Below are positions 42,117 to 50,516 of a stretch of DNA of 64,000 nucleotides, in pieces. Position 1 is the stretch's first letter; the number at the start of each line of letters is the position of its first letter. The notes under the pieces were generated by a model. The model worked only from the letters and a program-made list of their open reading frames with translations. It was not told the DNA's origin and did no database searches. The translations under genes were made by a program, and so were the position numbers. Where the stretch lies: contig CAVOGJ010000003.1 of the NCBI GenBank assembly GCA_963695405.1, forward strand, positions 186,001 through 250,000, written 5' to 3'. Source of the DNA: CAVOGJ01 sp963695405. Lineage in GTDB: Bacteria; Planctomycetota; Planctomycetia; Pirellulales; Pirellulaceae.

Positions 42117-44042
42117 TCATTTTTCCGATTGACCATTGCTCGGCACGACCGCGTCCGTCCGCAGCCCAGATTGCAGCTGGAAACGCGATAAGCGGGCCAC
42201 CTGCTGGCTGGTATCGTTCTTGATCCGCAGCAGGCGGCAGCCCTCGCGACAGACACCCTCGTAGCTGACGGGATAAGCGTATTCGTAGTCCGCTCCTTGC
42301 GGCTCACGGCGACGCCGATCGCACTTTGCCTCCCGAAAGTGAACGCCATCGGTGGAGGTGGCAATGGACAGGCCCGGGCAATCTCGATCTTCGAACACCC
42401 ACAGCGTCCAATCGTGGGCGACGAGCGGGCTTTCATAAATAATGGTGGCCGCGGGCCCGAGCGCCACACAATGCAGATCCTCCTCAACAGCGCGAGCATT
42501 CCCGCTCCGCTCCAACGTGACCGAGCCGGTACACTCCACAATTCGCCTGAGATCAGGAAACTCATCGACGAAGGTCCGTTGACGAACCTGCAGGGGCCCG
42601 ACGACATTGGACGGCGGCGACGCCTTCCCGCCGTCCTTGGCAATCACCCGATAGTAAACCGGGACGTCCAAGGGAACCGCTTCATCGCCGAACAGTGGAC
42701 GATACGGATTCGCGGCGTCGCTGATATTGGCACCGATGGTTTCCCAGCCACCTTCACCAGTGATGCGCCGCTGCACATCGTAACCGGGAGCGCCAGCTGA
42801 CCCTTGCCAGCTGATGGCCGCGGGATCTCGAATCGCTAACAACCGCGGGGCGGCGAGTTGGCCTTCGAAGTCCTCCAGATCGGCCGCCAGTCGCCGTGCT
42901 CGTCGGCTGACCAACTGCAGCACCGCTCGTTCCTGGTAATCATGACCGCTGGCAAAACCGGGCCAATGATAGGCTTTGAATCGTCCCAATCCGGATGGTT
43001 CGGAATGCCAATAGAATCCACCTTCGCGGCGATGAAAACGCAGGCTCCACAGCAACCCTCCCGCAGTGTGGCTCGCTTCGATTTCGTTCACGACCGAACG
43101 CACGATGTTGATGTCCACAAAACCAAATTCACCGACGAAGTAGGGCTTCCGACCACGCGTTTGGGCCGCTGCCTGTCGGACCTCGGCGACCATATCGACC
43201 TCGGGAGAGGGATAGTGGTGCGTCGTGATCACATCGACGGCCGGATCGTCCAGCGACCAAGCGGGGACCCCATGCAGCGACCGCCCGTCGATGACGAGGT
43301 GGTTCGGATCGAGTTGTTTGAGATACGCCGCGATATCCCGCGTCCACTCGGCAGGTGCATCCAACTCGTTGCCGGTTTCCCAACCGAAAATCGCCTTATC
43401 TTGGCGGTAGGGGATGTTGGTCTTCGTATTGACCCGTTGGACGACATGGCGAATCGTCTGCTTAAAGTCCTCGCGAATTTGTGGGTCGGTCCAAAACGCA
43501 TCCGCCGGTTTGCCGCGAAATGCCGCGTATTGTTCCACTCCCCCCCACCAGCGCCAATTATCCACCAATGGAAAAATGACGCGAACACCCTCCTCGTTTG
43601 CGATTTGCAGGACGGCGTCCAATACCTCGAACGCCTCTTCATTGAACTGACCAGGTGCTCGCACATGAACGTGACTTCCAAAGTCCGCCTCGGGCCGACG
43701 GACGCTCAGCACGTAGCTACGTGCCACGCGGCCCCCCATTTGGCGAATCGAGCGGAGCGCATCGCGGATCTCAAACTCGTTCGGCCAACGCCATGCGGAC
43801 CGCCCATCGAAGCCAAACTCATCCTCGATGTTGTGGAGATTTGGGATATTAAACGACAGAAAGCGAAAGATGGTCTCTCCATCGTAGAGCTGATCACCGC
43901 GGCGCGCGAGAAAGTGTGCGAATTCCGTCGGCTGCGCATCCTGAGGATCACCTGCGAAAATGGCGGTAACGCTCTGGCAGACGAGGAGGATCGCCACGAG
44001 CGGCCATTTGCAGGTCAAGGAATGATCCGCGAAACACATCAT
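42117..44042 (-). CDS. GH5-family endo-beta-mannanase
   Basis: A 641-residue exported enzyme starting at the ATG at 44042 (of two adjacent Met codons), with AGAGGA upstream; the start overlaps the symporter's stop. A signal peptide (KWPLVAILLVCQSVTAIFAG) precedes a TIM barrel. FGWETGNELDAPAEW holds the acid/base glutamate and KPYFVGEFGFVDI the nucleophile, and FRFLSFNIPNLHNIEDEFGF and INYHYPSPE-like TTHHYPSPEVDM complete the GH5 pattern typical of mannanases. A fibronectin-III-like module (QGSAGAPGYDVQRRITGEGG) and a second beta module follow. Mannan specificity is supported by the GH130 and symporter partners, not proven. Confidence 0.82.
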   Translation of the reverse strand: MMCFADHSLTCKWPLVAILLVCQSVTAIFAGDPQDAQPTEFAHFLARRGDQLYDGETIFRFLSFNIPNLHNIEDEFGFDGRSAWRWPNEFEIRDALRSIRQMGGRVARSYVLSVRRPEADFGSHVHVRAPGQFNEEAFEVLDAVLQIANEEGVRVIFPLVDNWRWWGGVEQYAAFRGKPADAFWTDPQIREDFKQTIRHVVQRVNTKTNIPYRQDKAIFGWETGNELDAPAEWTRDIAAYLKQLDPNHLVIDGRSLHGVPAWSLDDPAVDVITTHHYPSPEVDMVAEVRQAAAQTRGRKPYFVGEFGFVDINIVRSVVNEIEASHTAGGLLWSLRFHRREGGFYWHSEPSGLGRFKAYHWPGFASGHDYQERAVLQLVSRRARRLAADLEDFEGQLAAPRLLAIRDPAAISWQGSAGAPGYDVQRRITGEGGWETIGANISDAANPYRPLFGDEAVPLDVPVYYRVIAKDGGKASPPSNVVGPLQVRQRTFVDEFPDLRRIVECTGSVTLERSGNARAVEEDLHCVALGPAATIIYESPLVAHDWTLWVFEDRDCPGLSIATSTDGVHFREAKCDRRRREPQGADYEYAYPVSYEGVCREGCRLLRIKNDTSQQVARLSRFQLQSGLRTDAVVPSNGQSEK

Positions 44043-45967
44043 TGCGCGTTCCTCTGGGAGAAATCCGACGCGCGTCCCCATTCCGCATCCGAGGACTCGA
44101 CAAAATCCTCAGAACTCAAGCGGTCGAACCAGGTGAATTTGAGTAGCAGGGTACAGCCGGCCACCAACAAGGTCACGCAACCACAGGCGATCCATTGTCG
44201 GATGAGCGCGAGGACTGGAATGGCACACAGTCCCAACTGCCACACAGTGCCGATCAGGCAATTGAAAAGATCCAAGGGCATGGACCGATTCGGTAGGAAA
44301 CCCGCATCGGCTTGCTGACAATCGCGGATGACGGGCCCCCAAAATCCCCACGGGCGCACACGGCGGTAAAATTCCCGCAACGTGGCCGGATCGTCAGGTG
44401 GCGTAAGTAAACTGCCCCCGATCGAGGCCAGTGTGCCGAAGGCGAGCAGTAACGGAAAGGAATGCAACGGATCGCGGAGAAAGGGCGGAACGTAAGCCGA
44501 TTCGCTCAGCTGCAGCAGGGCAATCGCGGCGACGGTACCCGTGATCATGCCGAGAAAGTAACCGAATCCATTCAGCCGCCACCAGATCCATTTGAGCAGG
44601 TTGGGCGCAACAAAGCCCCCGTACAATCCGGCAGTGATCCAATTCAGCACGTCGTCAATCGAATCGACTTGATATCCGGCGGCCATTCCCACCACCACGA
44701 CCAGCAGCGAGCTGAGGTAACTGGCACGCACGTACGACGCATTGGATTGGTCGTGTGCGATGTATCTTTTGTAGACGTCGTTCACCAGGTACGCAGCGCC
44801 AGCATTCACGGTCGAATCGAAAGTGCTCATGAAGGCCGCCAGCAGTCCGGCCAGGGTCAGTCCCACCAATCCGACGGGTAACAACCCACTGTCCAGAGTC
44901 AGGGGCAGAATTTGCTCAAAGTCAACTTCCTGCCCCTTCAGCGCGAGAGTCTTCGAGAAATGCACGAGTGCTAACACCCCGATACCGGCGACGAAGAAGT
45001 AACGCGGTACCATCAATACCGGGGACACGATGCCGCTCATCAACGCCGACTCGCGAGGCGAACGTGTTGCCAGTACCCGCTGCATATCGTAGCCCGGCGC
45101 GGGCCCCGCGATGCTCGACAGGATCCCCTTGAACACGACCAGCATCAAGAAGGGCCCAAAATACTGATACTGCTCCTCGGCAATTCTCCCCTGTAGTGCA
45201 GGCAGGAGCGGCCCCCAATCGAGGTCCAGACGCCAGAGAAAGCCCCAGTCTGCCCAACCGTTTGGCACAGACGCCATGATCTCCGCGGCAGTCGTTTGAC
45301 GGAAGGCAATCGCTGCCACGGCAAAGGACACGATCGCCATCAGCAGGAACTGGATTACATCGGTAACGACCACGCTGTACATGCCTCCTGCGATCACGTA
45401 CAGCGCCGTGAGCGACATCAGCACCAACGCATAGCGCTCGGGACTCATCGCGATTCCCATCAGTTCCGGCGGAAAGAAAATGGCGGCGAACTTGCCGATC
45501 GCCGCGAAGGCATAGGCCAAGAATCCAATGACCGCAACCAGAGCGAAAATGACGACGCTGATGTGGGACAGCTCGAGACCCAAGCCTTGGCCGAAGCGGG
45601 TTCGCAGCCATTCGGCGCCGGTCAATACGCGGGATCGCCGCAGCCAGGCGGCCAAGAACATCATCAGAAATATCTGATTAAATGTCGGCCACAGCCAGGG
45701 AAAAAAGAGACTCTTGACACCGTAAACGAAGAGGATCGTAATCAGCCACATCGTGCCGGCGATGTCAAACATACCCGAGGCGTTCGAAATACCCAGCACA
45801 TACCAGGGAATGGATCGGCCTCCCAAGAAGTAGGAGTCCATACTCTGGCCGGCTCGACGAGTCAACAAGACGCCGGCAATAACAATTACAATGAGGTAGA
45901 CGAAAATAACGAGCTGATCAACGACGTGAAGACTCATGATCAGCCAAGCATCCGGGTCAGAGTTCAC
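44039..45967 (-). CDS. Sodium:solute symporter (SSS family), probably for sugars
   Basis: A 642-residue inner-membrane transporter with 13-14 helices. SSS/SSF features are the first helix and loop (YLIVIVIAGVLLTRRAGQSM, DSYFLGGRSIPWYVLGISN), the sodium-site helix (AGMFDIAGTMWLITILF, read ASGMFDIAGTMW) and the core signature GLLAAFMSTFDSTVNAGAAY. It probably imports the mannose or manno-oligosaccharide released outside by the two mannanases, giving substrate to the GH130 phosphorylase encoded immediately upstream. The start may be ATG 45967 or 45937; 45967 leaves 23 bases after the phosphorylase stop. The 3' end overlaps the GH5 gene's start. Confidence 0.88.
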   Translation of the reverse strand: MNSDPDAWLIMSLHVVDQLVIFVYLIVIVIAGVLLTRRAGQSMDSYFLGGRSIPWYVLGISNASGMFDIAGTMWLITILFVYGVKSLFFPWLWPTFNQIFLMMFLAAWLRRSRVLTGAEWLRTRFGQGLGLELSHISVVIFALVAVIGFLAYAFAAIGKFAAIFFPPELMGIAMSPERYALVLMSLTALYVIAGGMYSVVVTDVIQFLLMAIVSFAVAAIAFRQTTAAEIMASVPNGWADWGFLWRLDLDWGPLLPALQGRIAEEQYQYFGPFLMLVVFKGILSSIAGPAPGYDMQRVLATRSPRESALMSGIVSPVLMVPRYFFVAGIGVLALVHFSKTLALKGQEVDFEQILPLTLDSGLLPVGLVGLTLAGLLAAFMSTFDSTVNAGAAYLVNDVYKRYIAHDQSNASYVRASYLSSLLVVVVGMAAGYQVDSIDDVLNWITAGLYGGFVAPNLLKWIWWRLNGFGYFLGMITGTVAAIALLQLSESAYVPPFLRDPLHSFPLLLAFGTLASIGGSLLTPPDDPATLREFYRRVRPWGFWGPVIRDCQQADAGFLPNRSMPLDLFNCLIGTVWQLGLCAIPVLALIRQWIACGCVTLLVAGCTLLLKFTWFDRLSSEDFVESSDAEWGRASDFSQRNAQ

Positions 45968-45990
45968 TGCAGCCGCAGTCGGTCATCGCA

Positions 45991-47019
45991 CTAGAAGACG
46001 TCACTGTTCTGTTTCGTGAACTCCACCAGTTCACCAAGATGTGCAAAGGCAATACAGCTGTGCGTGTCGGCCGCTCCATAATAAATTGCCAGCCGATCCG
46101 CTGCTGCATCATGCAACGCAGCGCACGGAAAAACGACGTTGGGAACGTGACCGGAGACCTCATAGTCGGCTTCCGGCGTCAAGATGTGTTGGTTCGTGCG
46201 GTACAACACCCGCGATGGCTGGTCCCGATCGAGAATCGCCGCGCCCATGCTGTACACAAAACCATTGCAGGTATCCATCACCCCGTGATAGATCACCAGC
46301 CACCCGTCGGCGACCTCAATGGGGATCGGGCCTGCACCAATCTTTGTGCGCTGCCACCATTGCCCCAACTGCTCGCCCCCCTTACCCATCACGCGGCGGT
46401 GCTTGCCCCAGTAACACATGTCGGGGCTCTCGCTGATGTAAATGTCGCCAAAGGGGGTGTGGCCATTGTCAGACGGGCGGCTGAGCATCGCAAAATTGCC
46501 ACCGATCTTGCGAGGAAATAGCACCCCGTTGCGATTGAACGGCAAGAAGGCATTCTCTAACCGTTCGACGGTGGCAAAATCCCGTGTCCGCGCCACGCCA
46601 ATCGTCGGACCCTGATGTCCGCAGCACCAGGTGATGTAATAATCATCGTCGATGCGGCACAGCCGGGGATCGTAGGCATAATCGCTGAACTCACGACGAT
46701 GGTTGGTGAATTCCATCGGGTCCGGTTCGATCTGCCAATCCAGTCCGTCCTCACTATAACCGACGTGCAAGCGGGGAAAACGCGTTCGGTCTTCCAGGCG
46801 AAAGACCCCCACAAAGCCATCGCCATACCGAGCCACCGCGCTGTTGTAAATCCCCTGCACTCCGTCCACGTGGTGCCGTGAAATGACAGGGTTGGCACCA
46901 TACCGCCAAACCAACTGGTGATTGCCGGCGGGACGCTCCTGCCAGGGAATTGCCTGTCCAGCGACAGTGGCCGCCAAACCGGGCCGTCGATCGGTAGAAG
47001 TGTTCGGATGATACGCCAT
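45991..47019 (-). CDS. GH130 mannoside phosphorylase
   Basis: A 342-residue five-bladed propeller enzyme of glycoside hydrolase family 130. Seen are the catalytic-acid region YAYDPRLCRIDDDYYITWC, the phosphate-site blade QWWQRTKIGAGPIPIEVADG, WLVIYHGVMDTCNGFVYSMG and the ending VSGHVPNVVFPCAALHD. GH130 enzymes reversibly phosphorolyse beta-mannosides such as 4-O-beta-mannosyl-glucose or manno-oligosaccharides, giving mannose 1-phosphate. Without a signal peptide it is intracellular. Its position between the sulfatase and the symporter, in an operon with a mannanase, supports a role in mannan breakdown. Exact subfamily cannot be read by eye. A GGGGAG site lies 13 bases before ATG 47019. Confidence 0.88.
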   Translation of the reverse strand: MAYHPNTSTDRRPGLAATVAGQAIPWQERPAGNHQLVWRYGANPVISRHHVDGVQGIYNSAVARYGDGFVGVFRLEDRTRFPRLHVGYSEDGLDWQIEPDPMEFTNHRREFSDYAYDPRLCRIDDDYYITWCCGHQGPTIGVARTRDFATVERLENAFLPFNRNGVLFPRKIGGNFAMLSRPSDNGHTPFGDIYISESPDMCYWGKHRRVMGKGGEQLGQWWQRTKIGAGPIPIEVADGWLVIYHGVMDTCNGFVYSMGAAILDRDQPSRVLYRTNQHILTPEADYEVSGHVPNVVFPCAALHDAAADRLAIYYGAADTHSCIAFAHLGELVEFTKQNSDVF

Positions 47020-47172
47020 GCTTGGTTTCCACTCCCCGCCAGGTGCCTGATTTACGTGGGGCGCTGCCCCCGCGCGCCCACGACCGATCGCCCTGAAAAG
47101 TCAAGAAATACAAAAACACCCGTGTTCAAGTATTTTCGCAAGCCTTGATGATAACTCTCCCCGGCGAGCGGA

Positions 47173-48942
47173 TCAAGGGTTGGCGGCCGATACCCACCGG
47201 AGTAACACCATCCGCACATCGATCGCTCGTTCCCCCGGAATCCGTGTCGCACGCAGTGTCAGGGGTCCCTCGCCGGCAGGTAAATGAATGCGACCGACGT
47301 CCCACCGTGCGAAATCCTTGACGTACGACTCCTGCCGCTCACAGCGGTCTGCGGCCGCGCCCAGCAATGGCGGATCGTGGGCCACATCCACGCGTCCCCG
47401 CAGCCGGCTCCCCTGGAATGCCAGCTCCAGTTCCACCCCCACATCGCCGGGTTGGCACGTATACAGGACACAAGCGTCATAGTCTCCCTCGCGGAGGACA
47501 CACGCGTCCCAAACGATTTCGTCCGAGGACTTTGTCCAGTTGGTGAAATAGCTGCAATTGGGGTGAATGCTGGACCTCGCAATGCCACCTGTGGCCCTGG
47601 CATCGCGGGCTGGCAACTGGGTCAGCTCGTGCGCCGGATGACCGATCGGACAGGGACCTGGAGTTCCGCTGACGGGAGTCAAAAAGTCGGCGGAGAACTG
47701 GCTGACTTTTTGGTGCAATCCGCTGGCTACCTCCGGATACTCGCTGGCGATATCCGTCGTCTGTCCTGGATCGACGACGACATGAAAGAGTCGTCCATCG
47801 GGGTCGAGTCGAAAAACACCGCGGCGGACACTCACGCGATGGTTCCACGTCGAGAAGATCGGCCGGTCGGGCCACACGACCGGCGTCTCGTCCAAGAGCG
47901 GAACGAGGCTTCGCCCGTCGAAGGGAACGGAAGGGTGTGCCTCGATTTCCACCAGCTCGGCCAAGGTGGGAAACAAATCTATCGCCGCGGCCGGCTGCTC
48001 GACGACCAGGCCGGCCCGGATGTGGTCAGGCCAGCGTATGAACAGAGGGCTGCGAATACCTCCTTCGTCGGTGGAACCCTTAATCCCCTTGAGCTGACCA
48101 TTGTAGCGATAGCCATTGGGTCCGTTATCGGAGAAAAATACGACGATCGTTTTCTTGGCTAGGTCGCGTTCCTCTAATGCGGCCAATAAACGACCGACGT
48201 TCCAATCGATGTTTTCGCACATCGCCAAGGCGGCACGCTGATGCTGGGGCTGTTCGCGCTCCAGGAGTTGATGGTGCATGCGAAGCGGCTTTTCCGCAAA
48301 TCGGCGCCACCAGCGGTCAGGAACCTGCATCGGCGAATGGGGCGTATTGTACGCCAGGTGGACGAAGAACGGCTGCTGCGCGTGCGACTTGATGAACGCC
48401 ATGGCCTGATCAGTAAAATCATCGGTCGTATAGCCGTTGCCTGTCGTAAGTTCTCCATTACGATCCAGCAAGGAATCGAAATAGTGTCCCCAGTGTCCCG
48501 AAGTAAAGCCGTAAAATTCGTCAAAGCCGCGGGCTAAAGGATGGTAGGGAAACTGGGTTCCGTTGTGCCACTTGCCAAAGGCGGCGGTCGCATAGCCAGC
48601 CTGATGAAAGGCGTCGGCCAGCGTCAGTGCTTGGGGGTCTAATCGCTCCCAACCACGCGAGACGCCGACCACACCATGTCGCAGATGATAGTGGCCCGTG
48701 AGATACTCCGCACGTGTCGGTGAGCAAACGGGACAAACATAGAAATAGCGAAACGATGCACCTTCTTGAGCCAGCGAATCGAGGTGGGGCGTCTGTAGGT
48801 CCAAGTTGCCATGGCAGCTGAGATCGCCCCAGCCTTGATCGTCAGTCAGTATGACGATGACATTCGGCCGTTCCGCGGCCCGCAACGTGGCCACCGCTAG
48901 ACACATCAGAACGAGGCAAAGGCGGCAGTCAACGTCTTTCAT
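47173..48942 (-). CDS. Exported sulfatase (formylglycine-type)
   Basis: A 589-residue arylsulfatase-like enzyme. Start at ATG 48942 (MKDVDCRLCLVLMCLAVATL), with GGAGGGGG upstream and a signal peptide. The metal-binding first motif is NVIVILTDDQGWGDLSCHGN, and the formylglycine site is CSPTRAEYLTG, in which the cysteine is converted by a formylglycine-generating enzyme (not in this window). FFSDNGPNGYRYNGQLKGIK holds the other metal ligands. A C-terminal beta domain follows (RKVGGELADFLV-type region is on the other strand and ignored). It implies that the mannan-like substrate, or glycans met with it, carry sulfate, as in algal polysaccharides. Confidence 0.9.
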   Translation of the reverse strand: MKDVDCRLCLVLMCLAVATLRAAERPNVIVILTDDQGWGDLSCHGNLDLQTPHLDSLAQEGASFRYFYVCPVCSPTRAEYLTGHYHLRHGVVGVSRGWERLDPQALTLADAFHQAGYATAAFGKWHNGTQFPYHPLARGFDEFYGFTSGHWGHYFDSLLDRNGELTTGNGYTTDDFTDQAMAFIKSHAQQPFFVHLAYNTPHSPMQVPDRWWRRFAEKPLRMHHQLLEREQPQHQRAALAMCENIDWNVGRLLAALEERDLAKKTIVVFFSDNGPNGYRYNGQLKGIKGSTDEGGIRSPLFIRWPDHIRAGLVVEQPAAAIDLFPTLAELVEIEAHPSVPFDGRSLVPLLDETPVVWPDRPIFSTWNHRVSVRRGVFRLDPDGRLFHVVVDPGQTTDIASEYPEVASGLHQKVSQFSADFLTPVSGTPGPCPIGHPAHELTQLPARDARATGGIARSSIHPNCSYFTNWTKSSDEIVWDACVLREGDYDACVLYTCQPGDVGVELELAFQGSRLRGRVDVAHDPPLLGAAADRCERQESYVKDFARWDVGRIHLPAGEGPLTLRATRIPGERAIDVRMVLLRWVSAANP

Positions 48943-48983
48943 ACCCCCCTCCAACAGGTCGCAGGCAGGCGAAAAGCAAACGG

Positions 48984-50171
48984 TCACGGCGTCGCTGATA
49001 CCTGGGCATTGTGCTGTTTGACGCGATCGATGATGACATCATCCGTAAAACTCGGACCCGCGATTCCTTGGGGATCCCACGATCCGTCACTCCACAAAAA
49101 AGCCACATCGACGGGCCAGCGAGCCGGCTGTTCCCGCAGGAATTTCAAGAGAGCCTCGTGATATTCGCGTCGAAATTGTCGCATCCCTTGGTCGCGCCAC
49201 GGCGACTGCTGCGGATTGTTCGTCCCTTTCCATAGCGTGCGTGCCGCCTGCTGGGGATCGCGTGTGAAGCCTTCGCTCCCGAAACCACCAATGGCAATTT
49301 CAGAAAAATGGAGTCGATCATCGTCCTGGAGCACGACGCCATGGCGGCGTAAGTCTGCCGCAAACGCCTCGATGCTCTGTACAAAATCCCCCGCTGCGGG
49401 CGGCACACCGACGGGATGATAATTGGAGAAACCCACGAAATCACATTCGTCAATCAGCCGCTGCATCCCGCTTCGTTCGCCGACTTCCTCGAGCGTTCCT
49501 TGCACTTTATTGAAATTGAAACTAACCCCTACGCTCAAGCGTTTGGATGCCAGACGCTCGCGAAGATCGTGCACAACCCGTTCGTAGTGAGTGGGATAGG
49601 CAAAGACGGAAGTACCCATCTCGCCAGCGATCGAGAAGTCAATCGGAAAATCGGCAGGCGTCGCCGCATGGAGAGCCAACACCAAGGGCTTGATTAAGGC
49701 CGATTCGTAGCTGAACCCGGCGTACTCCTCCAGAGGGTCAAAGCGAAACTCGTTTCGCCAGATATCGGGCGGCTCTCCCACATCCAAGTGACACAGAATG
49801 GCGATCCGCATGTCGTTCGCAGACGCGAATTTTAATCCCGCATGAAAGTAAGCCTGCAATTGCAGCTGCATGTCAGCCGACATCGGTTGCCAGCGGCCCT
49901 GACGTACCAACCCATAACCGACGACCTGTTTTTTTTCGTCCAGTTGGCAATTCACCGTTGCCACGAAATTGACGTGCCGGCAGCCGAGCGATTGGGCTCG
50001 CTTCAGCCGCGCCATTTGTAATTCGTAGTCCCGTTCGTTCCGCAAGATCACGGACGGTTCCAAGAGGGCTGGCCGTCTGCCGGAAGCGGTTTCCAATTGA
50101 GCGACCACCACGGCTTGGAGGCCCAGCACCATCAGCATCCCGATGCGCAAGACGCTGAAGAACGAAATCAT
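48984..50171 (-). CDS. Exported GH113-like TIM-barrel hydrolase
   Basis: A protein of about 395 residues; I choose ATG 50171 (MISFFSVLRIGMLMVLGLQA), which opens the signal peptide, over 50207. The barrel shows ARLKRAQSLGCRHVNFVATV at strand 1-2, a glutamate in FSIAGEMGTSVFAYPTHYE (strand 4, probable acid/base), ECDFVGFSNYHPVGVPPAAG and a second glutamate in HFSEIAIGGFGSEG (strand 7, probable nucleophile). The arrangement resembles GH113/GH5 glycosidases, but sequence similarity is low; the family is uncertain. It is first in the five-gene minus-strand unit with sulfatase, GH130, symporter and GH5. Confidence 0.6.
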   Translation of the reverse strand: MISFFSVLRIGMLMVLGLQAVVVAQLETASGRRPALLEPSVILRNERDYELQMARLKRAQSLGCRHVNFVATVNCQLDEKKQVVGYGLVRQGRWQPMSADMQLQLQAYFHAGLKFASANDMRIAILCHLDVGEPPDIWRNEFRFDPLEEYAGFSYESALIKPLVLALHAATPADFPIDFSIAGEMGTSVFAYPTHYERVVHDLRERLASKRLSVGVSFNFNKVQGTLEEVGERSGMQRLIDECDFVGFSNYHPVGVPPAAGDFVQSIEAFAADLRRHGVVLQDDDRLHFSEIAIGGFGSEGFTRDPQQAARTLWKGTNNPQQSPWRDQGMRQFRREYHEALLKFLREQPARWPVDVAFLWSDGSWDPQGIAGPSFTDDVIIDRVKQHNAQVSATP

Positions 50172-50516
50172 GTTGCCGGGGCAAGCGGATCTGCGCACGG
50201 TAATCATCCATCAAGTGGCAAGAAGCCGACGATCGCTCGACACGGATCGCCGTCACGACCGGAGAGGGAAAGGTACTCCACGACCCATGGGGATCTTAGC
50301 CCCCAACCGCTGCCACGCAAGCCGCTCTCAGTCGCCGCTCCAGAGCACGATTGGCAGCCGACAGGCAGGGATTGCCATGTGGCCTGTAACGACAGGACCT
50401 TGGTGCGTCTAATCGGCCGCAACCGCCTTTTTCAAAATGAGCCAGATGTGCGATACTCCGGCTGTCGTCGAGCGGCCAGAGAAGCAGCGGCGGCGGACAA
50501 CCCCCATAATAACCAA
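50172..50516. other. Divergent intergenic region
   Basis: Contains the promoters of the minus-strand hydrolase operon and of the plus-strand exported protein gene. I see no boxes I would defend and no LacI-like palindrome here; the clearest such site is at 42046-42059. Confidence 0.4.

Noticed and set aside
42858..44318. 486-codon plus-strand open frame
   Set aside because: It lies opposite the GH5 gene, which has signal peptide, catalytic motifs and ribosome-binding site; the plus-strand protein has no recognisable feature and reflects GC-rich codon usage.
47284..48162. 292-codon plus-strand open frame
   Set aside because: Antisense to the sulfatase gene, which carries the full catalytic signature.
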